Source: Eupeodes corollae (lineage: Eukaryota > Arthropoda > Insecta > Diptera > Syrphidae). Taken from it: DNA of 64,000 nucleotides. Every line of letters begins with the position of its first letter. The stretch's first letter is position 1. Positions 48,256 to 58,010 of this stretch are shown piece by piece. The notes below the pieces were generated by a model, which had not been told where the DNA came from, did not search any database, and saw only the letters and a list, made by a program, of their open reading frames with translations. A program made the translations under genes and the position numbers. Where the stretch lies: assembly GCF_945859685.1 (NCBI RefSeq), contig NC_079147.1, forward strand, positions 259,026,572 through 259,090,571. Reading direction: 5' to 3'.

Positions 48256-49499
48256 AGAATTTTGACCTCAACCTTCGGTTAAATTCAAGTTTTAAAATTT
48301 TACTACAAATAAACAAATAAAGTTTAAAATTAAATTTAATCAACAATTTAACCTTAAGTACGCTCTTTTGTAACACAAGGAAAATCCATATCACTTTCTT
48401 CCACTCTTGTGGATGAAGCATCATTTCTCCGAATCAGTCTGCAAAGCTTTAGTTCAAAATATTTCTTCTTCTCTGCTTTGTAAAAATTAAATTAAATTAT
48501 TTTATATTTATGTACATCTGTCTTTCTTAGGATTTCTTTAAGAAATAGCATCACTTCCGCTCGAATAACCGGTGTACCAAAGAGCTCTTGGTGGTAGGGG
48601 TTGGTAGGATAATCATCTGTTTTTTAATGCTTGTAAATCTAAGAGCCCTCTCAAGAACCTATACATAAATATAGAAACAACAGAATTACGGATAAATGCC
48701 AGAAGGACCAAGAAAACAATATTATATAGGTACTATTTGTTTGTTGAAGGAATGCATGATGATGATGGCGATGGTGATGGGTATGGTATGATGACGGTGT
48801 AGGTCCTATAAAGTCCTTCAACAAACAAACGAACGTTTTATGATTTTTATTTCATTTTTAATGGTCGGACATTAATTGAGGTAGTCGCGGCAGGCAGTAT
48901 GGCGTATAAAGCAGGCAAATTTGTACAAAAACAAATATGGGTATTAGGTATTATATCGCGAGAGTAGATTAAAAGAGCAGGACTATGAGTTTTAGCCCTT
49001 AGCTATTATAAAATGGTAAAGTACGAATAGCTTACCTACCTAAGAGGCCTCTTATTTTTATTTTTTTTTAATAGAGCACAAAACAGTGTGGAACCAATAA
49101 TTACTTTTTTTACGGCATAACGTGCCTGGACTTTTTCACTTTTTTTTTTGCTTTGCATGACGAAGAAATTTTATGATCGTCAAACGATAAAAAATTTAAA
49201 ATAAAAAAATTTTGCGTTTGGGTTAAATGTCAAATGTAATAAAATATTTTTAAAAAAATTCAAGATATAGCGTCGATGGTTCTCATGACAAACGTGGATG
49301 GTAATTATTCAATTTTGTTCCTTACTAAAAAACTTCTATTTTAATTTCCCTAACATTTGAAATTTTCTCAACAAATAAAAATCTTATGGCACTAATAAAT
49401 TAAAATTGTACTAATAATGAACAAAATTCATTAAAAGTGAGTAAAATTTGATTGTTTTATTAAGGCAAACCATTAACGTATTAATATATTCATCAATAT
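48256..49499. other. Unique-looking DNA with GAT repeats
   Basis: No gene recognised. GATGATGATGGCGATGGTGATGG-type sequence spans 48756-48790. The stretch 48400-49100 is less AT-rich, and from 49100 the DNA is AT-rich. Confidence 0.5.
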
Positions 49500-50400
49500 G
49501 TGAACGTCTAAAACCCTACGTCAACAATCTCATAAGTTCTATAAGTGTGGTTTTAGACCTAGTCCACAGTCGATGAAATATTCAAATTACGGCAGATCCT
49601 GAAAAAAAAACACAGAACATCAAATCGACAGCCAACATCTTTCCATCGATTTCAAGGCCGCATATGACAGCATCTACAGCGACGAGCTGTATAAAGCCAT
49701 GTCTAATTTAGCATTCCATGCCGTCGTCAAGAAAGGACTTACAACAACCACGTCTCAGTCAAAACGTCACCAGCGACAGACGTAACTTTGAAGTAGTCAA
49801 GGAGTTCGTCAACCTAGGCTCCGCTATGAACACAGAACACAACACCAGCCCTGAGATCAAACTAAAAATAATTCTTGACAACCGCTGTTTCTTTGGGCTA
49901 ACGAAGCAATCAAGTAACAAAGTCCTCTCTCGATTGACCAAAGTGTAGCGATATAAGACCTTCATCATCCCACTTTTGCTATAGGTGCAGAAGCACTGAC
50001 TTCGACAATAGCGGATGAAAGCGGTTCGAGAAAAAAGTTCTTCGTGGGATCTACGGCCCCGTATGCATGGAAGGGGAGTGGAGGAGAAGACGGAACGACG
50101 AGCTGTACGGGCTGTTCAGCGATAGACTTAGACAGAAGGGTAAAATTCCAACGACTAAGATGGCTGGGTCACATAGATCACATGGAAACCAATGCTCGGG
50201 CCTGGAAAGTCTTGGAGTCCACACCCACAGGACAGCACAGTAGAGGATCAGGTGACACGCACAAGTGGAAAGTGACCTCAAGCAAACTTTGAGCGCGAAA
50301 TTGGAGACATCTAGCGAGGGGCCGATTTAGATGGAGAAGATTGTTGAGTGAGGCCCTAGTTCACACAGGACTGTAGAGCCACCTTAAGAAAGTAAGTAGC
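49500..50400 (+). pseudogene. RTE-clade retrotransposon, copy 3
   Basis: It begins within RT (LKPYVNNLI near 49508, then a decayed GFRP segment) and shows FKAAYDSIYSDELYKAMSN near 49650-49705. It jumps to KDLQQPRLSQNVTSD, so the catalytic box is deleted. The C-terminal half is better kept: FEVVKEFVNLGSAMNTE, NRCFFGLTKQ, and a frameshifted IYGPVCMEGEW. FQRLRWLGHIDHMETNARAW follows at about 50148-50205. It ends CCTTAAGAAAGTAAGTAG near 50398, the same tail as copies 1 and 2. Confidence 0.85.
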
Positions 50401-52382
50401 TATTGATGAATTTCAATCATATAAAGGTGGACGTATTACGCCTTCTTGTTGATTGCTTTACCAAGACTACATTCTTTTAGTATCAATTATGAGAATCTTC
50501 AGAAACACAACTTGACACCTCGTAAACTCATCATTTGCTCTCGAAAACCGGGATTTAAAAAGCTTTTGCAGACTAAAGTCGGGTCAGTAAGATTTGAGCA
50601 ACTGCCCACGTATTAATACTTTTGTTTTGTTATCGGCTACTACTGTTATTTACTTCGAATTACAATTGGTAAATTTTGAAGAAATTACAAAATACTGTCA
50701 GCTATTAAATTGTTTTCAAAAGTTAGACCAACATTATACTTCTGAACGCCCAATTTATCTCTTATACCTTCAATCATTGCCATATTTTCCTGCCTCTTCT
50801 TTCACCCCTCTTACTTCAATGTTAAGTCAGGATATAGTCTTCAACCAAACTAAAATCAGAAGTTACAAATTTGGTTTGAAAAAACAAATGCCTACGCACC
50901 TGTAATTCTTTAAATTACTACACGACAACGACACCCTTTAAGGAATTTACTTATTCTTCTTCAGAGTTTGCTCATTCCAAATAATTAAATCTTTCAATGA
51001 TTTAATTGCACGTTCTTAATATTAAGAGACACCACCCAACCAAAAAATAAAAAGAAGAAAGAAATAAAGAAAGTCCTCTAAAAGTAATATGACTCCATTA
51101 ATTGACATAACGCGCAATGAATTTCAATTTCGTAATTGTCAAAAACTTTTCGCCAAAAACTTTTCCAAAAAAATTAACAAAAAAAAACCTTTAATTAAAA
51201 TTTCTTATATTTCCTTTGATAAAACTTTCCGAGCGCAAAAAAGGGATACAAATTGTGTAGACCTTCTTCATGCTTTTGCAATAATAATTCGTCATCATTC
51301 TCTTTTTCGGGGGCAAAAAGACGACTGACTCGACTTTACCGTCTTCACCATCACCATCTCCATCATCAGTATACACCTGCTGCTATGCTGTTGACCGTCC
51401 TGGATCTTGATGGGTGGCCAGGTTGCCAGCATCAGTGGGTTGATCTTTCTCATAAGCCCATCGTCAGCAGTATAGCAACCGTAAAACAAATCTCTTAATA
51501 AACTCGACACAGCCCGAACCCGACACAAATCTGATGAATATTTTCCATTTGACAGTTCCCCCCCTTGCCAGATGTCGAATATACCTAGATGTGGGTTTAT
51601 ATAGAAAGGTGATAACACAATAACAAGTAATTTAAGAGTTTTACACCTGAAAGGTACAGCGGCGCGGCGGTGGTGGCATCGAGCGAGTTATGACTCCTGA
51701 TGAAGATGGTGTGTTACAACTCGCTTCCACCTTCCCGCATGTTTCATGGTTGCTTGTTGCCATATTGCCGCATATACGACTTGACTTGCCGCCTGCTGTC
51801 AATGTTGCAGAGTTTAATTAATTTTCATTGTTCGAGGGAAATTCACAGCCTCGTTCACAGTTGGGGGCTATTATGTCTACTTCATAGTCGGTTGTAGGTA
51901 ATCGCCGTCTCGTCTCCGCAGTCCTTATTGTAAGCTGAATTCTCATCAGCAAATGGCGCCCGGGAAAAATGGACAAAATCTGTCAGAAACAGATTTTCAG
52001 CCAGTTTCTACAAAAATGCTATTAGGCAAGACGCCTCTGGGGTAAGCAATAGTCAGTGTTGGTAATTGCTGGTAGTGTGAGGAATTGCAGTTTTGAATGC
52101 ACAAAACAAAAAAATAAAGGAAGGAGACCTCTACTTCTGCACGTTCCTCGAATCTATTAAATTGAATTATAGTTTAAATATTTTGGTTTTGGTATGAAAA
52201 AATACATTTGGAGTTAAAAACTAAATCCAAACGGTTTTGGGGAAGTAGAATTAAATATCAATTGTTGATGGTGAAAGAAGTTTCCATCCTTTGTGTGTGT
52301 GTAACTGAAGAAAAACAAACTTTGACTCGAGGGAATTCACCGTGAAAGGGTTATAAGAATATTAAGTTGATATTAAAGCCGA
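50401..52382. other. AT-rich DNA and unique block at 51.2-52.3 kb
   Basis: No gene recognised. A 103-codon frame at 50594-50905 (plus) has no known motif. The sense and antisense frames at 51191-51618 overlap and are not credible. A GC-rich patch with GGCGCGGCGGTGGTGG lies near 51661. Confidence 0.45.
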
Positions 52383-53040
52383 AAAAAAGGCTGACATGCG
52401 AACCACTTTGATAGCTTACTATTAGTGCCCTCCTGTCAATATTTCTAAAAGTTTTACATAAAAGTATTAAAAACATTTAACCTAGGTTTTAAAAATAACG
52501 CCTTTTTTTGTTCTCAAGAAAATTGAGTCGAAAGCCATTTACTATAATGCTTTTGTCGGTTTTAAACTGGTAAATAATACTTGTCAACTTGTTTTTTTCC
52601 AAAATATTAACTTCCAAAAACAATCTTTTACATAATAATAAAATTAATTTGATTCCAAAACCAGCTTTCGTTTTGAAATTTTAGTCGTGAATAAATTTTG
52701 TTAAAGTTTTCATTAAAAGAAAAAAGAAATCTAAAATTAGCAATAATGTTTCGTATAGAAGTAACTGATTTGATGATTGAAGTCAAAAATTACGTTAGTT
52801 CTCGAAATATTTGAATCACGCATCGGTTTTACCAAATTTGTGTAATAATTTGTATAGATTTTTATTTTTTTATAAAAAAATTGTTATATGAATTATTATA
52901 CAAATTTTACCAAAATGTTGAAAACAATTTCGTTTTTATAAACTGAAATTGCTCTGAAGCCAATATCTTAAATTGTTACTTAAATACTTTAGTCCAAATT
53001 TAATTTGGCAACTTTTAGCGATAATTGTTTAACATTTAAT
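52383..53040 (+). mobile_element. HINE-like repeat, copy I (old, degraded)
   Basis: AAGGCTGACATGCGAACCAC at 52388 is a mutated left end. Diverged unit words follow, including GAGTCGAAAGCC, AGATTTTTATTTTTTTATA and AATGTTGAAAACAATTTCG. No hairpin end. It is more diverged than the other copies. Confidence 0.55.
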
Positions 53041-53540
53041 TTTTTCTAATAAAGCTATTTTTGATTTTTGCACACATTTTACAAGCAATCACAAGCTTCT
53101 TCAATGCATACAATAATTGTAGTATAAATATTATTTATGTTTGTAAATTATTCGAAGCGAACATTTTTTTCAAAACAAAAACCATTAATATGTGCGTTAT
53201 GGTTACCTTTTTTCATTTTACATTTTGTTTTGCAGATTATAACATCAACAGATGCAGAAAGGTTTCTTACAAAAATTGAGTGTTTGCGTTTTTACATACA
53301 GAAACGCACATGTCTATTTTTGCATTCGTAAAAAAATTCGAATTTGGAAATTTTATCAAACATGACATTGCAATGGTAGAAAAGTCCAAACAAGTGAGTC
53401 CCGCGATACAGTGAAGGAAAAACTCCTAAGAACCTTCAATAAGAGAGTAGAAACTAATTTGAGGCTGCGTAGCTCTAGAAAGAAAAAGCCTTACAATACA
53501 CTCAAGAAATAAATATATAAATAAATAAATCGCACATGTA
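53041..53540. other. AT-rich DNA ending in an AAAT tail
   Basis: Nothing coding is recognised. The stretch ends in AATAAATATATAAATAAATAAAT (53505-53527 region), which resembles the 3' tail of a Jockey-type element like the one at 14720-14736, but no ORF2 remnant is visible upstream. Confidence 0.4.
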
Positions 53541-53639
53541 GATCAAAAGTGACACAACTTAAAAATCTTAGTTTTTCAGAAAAGGCGAAAAACGATATTG
53601 CTAGACTATAGTTTAACTACAAATTGAACTATGTTGACA

Positions 53640-53800
53640 AAAGCAAATAGAGTATGAATCGCCTTATTTTGAAATTCTCTTTCTATCGAAAGTTATTCGA
53701 ATTCGAATGATACGTTATTTCACTTTCTAACGATTCGAAAGTTCATTTTAATTCGAAACTTAAGCAAACTTTGACTTTCTAATCATTCGAAACAAACGTC
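53640..53800. repeat. ATTCGAA repeats in the transposon left arm
   Basis: ATTCGAATTCGAAT at 53695-53708, then CTTTCTAACGATTCGAAA (53722), AATTCGAAAC (53750) and CTTTCTAATCATTCGAAAC (53775) form loosely spaced copies of a unit of the form CTTTCTAAnnATTCGAAA. Confidence 0.55.
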
Positions 53801-54138
53801 ATTTAATAAGTTCACATCTTAAAGAAGTAAATTAAAAGAAAACCATGTAAGTTCTATTTTATTTTCCGAAAAATAAATATAATGTACAATATTTTAATGA
53901 AAATCTGTTGATGTTTTTACTAAAGGTCACAATCACACTCAAATTGAAATAGCGAGGGGTTTTTAAACAAATAGAAAAAATGTTGATCGGGTTTGGAGAA
54001 ATAGCACCGATAAATTAAATAGCTATGGGCCCCAACTAAGGACGGAAAAAGGTGATTTAAACAAATTTTTGTATGTATGTTTATGTATGTGTTAACCAAC
54101 ATCTGGGTTAAAATTTTAGGCCGACTTCAAAACAAAAA

Positions 54139-54590
54139 CAAAAAAGAGGCTGGGATTCGACCCACACTGATAACTTCCCATTACATTTGTCGATTTTTCT
54201 TGCTTAAAAGTTTGTCTATATGTACTCGTATCAATTTTTACCTATAATTTGTGTACTGTTTTTTGTAGATTTTATTTTTATGAAAAAACGGACAATTGGA
54301 TTTTTATATAAAAATTACTGAATATCGAAAACAATATGTTTTGCTAAATAAAATAACTTTGAAGCCAATATTTTTAATTTTTGAAAAGCTATTTGAGCCG
54401 AAAGTAAATTTTTACCAAGTTTTAGTATTGTTTTTTTTTTGTAAAAAAACTGTTAATTCAATTTTTTTTAATTTTGTCTAATGTTGAAAACAATATCTTA
54501 TAAGATAAAATTAGTTTGAAGCCAATATTTCAAATTTTTGAAAAGATATTTCAGTCGAAAATCAATTTTTACCAACAAAATAATATTTTG
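54139..54590 (+). mobile_element. HINE-like repeat, copy J (left part)
   Basis: Intact left end, GAGGCTGGGATTCGACCCAC with TAACTTCCCATTAC, followed by about two tandem units. It is truncated at about 54590, next to the end of the transposase-like relic, and lies inside the candidate transposon. Confidence 0.72.
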
Positions 54591-54608
54591 GAATTATATT
54601 TTTGTTTA

Positions 54609-55670
54609 TTAGATCTTGTATATTTTTTTGTCAGGCAAAGGAATTTTTTTTGAGTACGCTTGGGGAAATCCGAGAGAAAAATTAATAGATTCGTAAGGTT
54701 TGCTTTTTCTTACGTTGCCTTCGTTAACTCTTTTGTAAACCTCTTCTTGATAAGAAGTTTTGTAAAAGAATGCATAAGGTTGTTCTTTTTCCACACGTAT
54801 AAACTTAATATCCTGCCACTTGACTTGCATCCTATCAGTATCAATTGTTAACTTACTTGCCCATTCTTCTTGCAGAGTTTTCAAATCATAGAAATCTATG
54901 TAAGTAAGCTCGTGAACGTGATATGGTAGACTATTTTTTCACTGTTTGGATCAAAGTAACATACTGCTGAGGTAAATAGATTGGTCTAGATCTGTGGTTT
55001 CTTTTGATCTGTTTTTCTATAACACTATGGACAGGAATTTGTGAGTAATACCTCTAACGTTGAATTTATATTCTGCATATACATAGGCAGATAGCAAACA
55101 GTTATCTGAGTAAAAAACAATGTCCAAATGTATAATTTATATAATATAATAAAGCACACAGCTCCCGATTTACACTGCGCCTCGTGTGCCTTCTGTTTCC
55201 TTCAAGAAGTAACACTCCACAAATTTCAGATTTAAGTCACCTATAAATTGAAGCAGTTCATTTTACTTTTGTAATGAAATGAAGAAACAAGTCCTCTTGG
55301 TAACGGCATAACTGCCTGTAGGTCATACACAGAAACGTGTGTACCATTCGGCATTCAGTGTCCTTTTCTTTGCGAGATATCTCGTTTTCTTTTTGGTAGA
55401 TGTTGAAAGACTCCAGCAACGATTGTTTCCCTTCTTCATCCGCATTTTTAAATGACTCACAAGGATCATACTAATCTTTCTTTGGTATATAAAATGAGTT
55501 GATAAACTCTATTCAACAAATTGTCATCGTTTGGCTTGGGATGTAATCCATATGAATCAGCTTGTAAATTGTGGGTTGCCACTAGCACCAAAAATCTTGC
55601 ACGACTCATTGAATGCATTCTGAATCGCTTTCTTTTACTGAAAAAAATGTACATATATATAAAATTCAAA
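54609..55670 (-). pseudogene. Transposase-like relic of a multicopy insect family
   Basis: Joined across frames on the minus strand, the region reads in order: ATHNLQADSYGLHPKPNDDN (about 55540-55600), SVYDLQAVMPLPRG (near 55290-55340), FYSDNC-like sequence (YSDNC at about 55100), THKFL (near 55045), YHVHELTYIDFYDLKTLQEE (about 54865-54925), and a 91-codon open end (54609-54884) with IKFIRVEKEQPYAFFYKTSY. A DLQ-x-V-x-x-PRG segment, an FYSDNC-x-GQN box and a DFYDLK segment occur together in a repeated, largely uncharacterised protein family of insects and cnidarians that I take to be transposon-derived. Here stops and frameshifts break it and the GQN part is lost. Superfamily unknown to me. 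Confidence 0.6.
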
Positions 55671-56283
55671 CATCAAAAGTGTCATAACTCAAAAAACGAT
55701 CGAAAAATGTATCAAATACGACATTATTTAGGAATTACACTTATAAACATTTTCGCGACATACAGATAAAAAGTTTTGTTTTAAATTGAAACTATTTTGT
55801 CTTCATTTGATCTTAAAAAACTTAAATTTTTAATAAATCATCAAAGGAGACACAACTTTAAATCTCAATTGATCAATCAATTGACAGAACTCAAAATAAA
55901 ACAAAGTATTCATATTTACCGCAGTCAACTAAAGTGGCTTTACTCAAAATACCATACAAAAATGTTCACCTAGGAATCAACAAAAGTCTCAACTCAAATT
56001 AACGCACTGAAATCTTATAGTTTTAAGCATTTTAAATGGCAACTCAAAATAAGTCACTTTTGTTTTCACTTGGCACACCTATTTCTGCGAGGACCAGGTA
56101 ACAACTGAAAATGTGTCATTTTTGTCGAAAGTAGCTTGGCCTCATTTGAAACATTTAAAACGACATAGTGTCATCTGGCAGAAAAAATACTAAATCTAGG
56201 TAAATGCACCTCTAATAAATATGTTGTTAATAACTTAAAACTCAAATTTGGCATTTTTTGAGTTGTGTCACTTTTGAACTACA
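55671..56283. repeat. Subterminal ACTCAAA-type repeats
   Basis: The words AACTCAAAA, TACTCAAAA, AACTCAAAT or AACTGAAAA, often preceded by GTGNCA-like bases, occur near 55687, 55887, 55944, 55995, 56042, 56107 and 56238, with the terminal repeat itself at 56254-56283. This resembles the transposase-binding subterminal repeats of some DNA transposons. Confidence 0.5.
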
Positions 56284-56328
56284 TATGCAAAATATGAACA
56301 TAAATTATTAATATATAAATACCGAATT

Positions 56329-57634
56329 AAAAAAAAAATGTGATGCGACCCACACTGATAACTTCCCATCCATCACGTCTGTCGATTTGTCTTGCTTAAA
56401 AGTTTGTAGGTTTAGTGTTTTGTTAATAAAGTTATCAGTTAAATTATTCTAAAAAAAATTAAAATATCCAACAATATATTGCATATACTGAAATTTCAGT
56501 CGAAAGCCAATTTTTACTTATTTTAGATGTATTTAAAAAAAAACTTTTATTTCTTATAAACAAAACAAATCGGATGAATGAAATTAATTAAGCTATTCAC
56601 GAGATACCGAAAGCCGAACATCAATTTTTACTAAACTTGCATAGGTATTATTTTTTGTAGAATTTATTTTTTCATAAAAAAACGGACTGTGGATTCTTAC
56701 AAGAAAATAACTAAACGTCGAAAACAATATTTTCTTTGAGATAAAGGAAGTTTGAAGCCAATATTTTTAATTTTTAAAAAGGTATTTGAGTCGAATCAAT
56801 GTTTTTCAACTTTTAGTAATGCTTTCTTAGGTTTGGGTTTTTGGAAAAAAATATGAATTAGATTTTTCTCAAAATTGTATCGAATGTTGAAAATAATATT
56901 TTTTTATAAAATAAAATTAATTTGAAGCCTATATCTAAAAGTTTTGGAAAGGAATTTGAGTCAAAACTTAATTTTTACGAACTTTTAGTGATGCTTTTTT
57001 TAGGTTTTTATTTTTTATTAAAAAAATGATTCTCAAAATTACACCGAATGTTGAAAACTATATATTTCATAAGAAAAAAATAGTTAAGAGTCGAAAATCA
57101 ATTTTTAAAAACTTTAAGTGATTTTTTTTAGATTTTTATTTTTTATAAAAAAAAACGGTCAATTCGATTTTTTCAAAATTTTACCAGATATTAAAAACGT
57201 TAATCTTTGTTGCACAAAATTATTTTGTAGATAAAGACAATTTTATTTGTAAGATTTTCGAGGCTAAAATTTTGTCTCAGTTTTTTTGTATATATAAAAT
57301 AACTGTTAATTGGATATTTAGTGTTAACTAAAATTTTCATCTTTTTTTAAACTGCAATGGTAAAAAAACCACCCACATATGTACATAATTTTCGTGAGCG
57401 CCGTTTCTGAATCTTTCTGCATTATTATCTGTATAACAAAATTTACTTGAAGTCGATATCTCTTTTGGTTCTTGATTTATTGACGACAAAAAAACCGTCG
57501 CGAACGTATGAACGTACAGACGTCATTCTAAAAATCTTTTATTTCGACTCTAGTGACCTTGAAATGTCGAGAAATGTCAAAAAATTCAATTCAACAAATC
57601 GGACCCATTACAAAAACTTCCCTTGGGAAGTTAA
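56329..57634 (+). mobile_element. HINE-like repeat, copy K
   Basis: 1.3 kb. The extreme left end is altered (ATGTGATGCGACCCACACTG) but TAACTTCCCATCC and CGATTTGTCTTGC are present. The right end is the perfect hairpin AACTTCCCTTGGGAAGTT (57615-57632), which differs from copies A and F yet keeps full pairing. The ACGTACAGACG tract is shortened. Confidence 0.8.
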
Positions 57635-57799
57635 AAATAAGTTAACAAATATTGAGCTTTAACAAGAAACGAAGAATTTGGCTAAATTAAATATTTTAAG
57701 AACTAATTAAATCAAATTAAAATTTATATTACACATTGTGACGTGATACTTAAGTGTTATAAAATCGAAAAAAAATCAGCTAACGGTTTTTATAAATAA

Positions 57800-58010
57800 A
57801 AAAAAAAAAACAAAAAAAATATTTGTCGTCTCGATAGTAAATGGAATTGCCACCAAGAGAATTCTACGCATCGAAGAATAAAGTTTTTGGCATCTGCTAA
57901 AATTTTAAAAAATCGAAGTAACAATGTTCTTAAAAAATATACAAACCTACAAAAGTTGGTTAAAATTGATTTTAGCTTTGGAATATTAAATCTAATTTTT
58001 ATAAACATAA
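57800..58010 (-). mobile_element. HINE-like fragment, degraded
   Basis: The minus strand shares AAAATTTTAGCAGATGCCAA, CATCGAAG and the AATCAATTTTAACCAACTTT word with the family. It faces copy K. No ends are present. Confidence 0.45.

Larger units (their letters stand above)
53541..56283. mobile_element. Candidate DNA transposon with matching inverted ends
   Basis: ATGTAGATCAAAAGTGACAC then AACTTAAAAA near 53536-53567 is the inverse of the sequence ending near 56283, which read inward gives ATGTAGTTCAAAAGTGACAC then AACTCAAAAA. The two ends differ at only a few of about 30 positions. Between them lie a transposase-like minus-strand relic (54609-55670), a partial HINE-like copy (54139-54590) and, toward the right end, many ACTCAAA-type repeats. 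The left arm holds ATTCGAA repeats. I could not define a target duplication, so the exact ends are open. A second inward-facing copy of the end sequence at 55671 means the right part could also be a separate 0.6-kb element. Confidence 0.6.

Noticed and set aside
50594..50905. 103-codon plus-strand frame
   Set aside because: No recognisable domain and no neighbouring exon-like sequence; a chance frame cannot be excluded.
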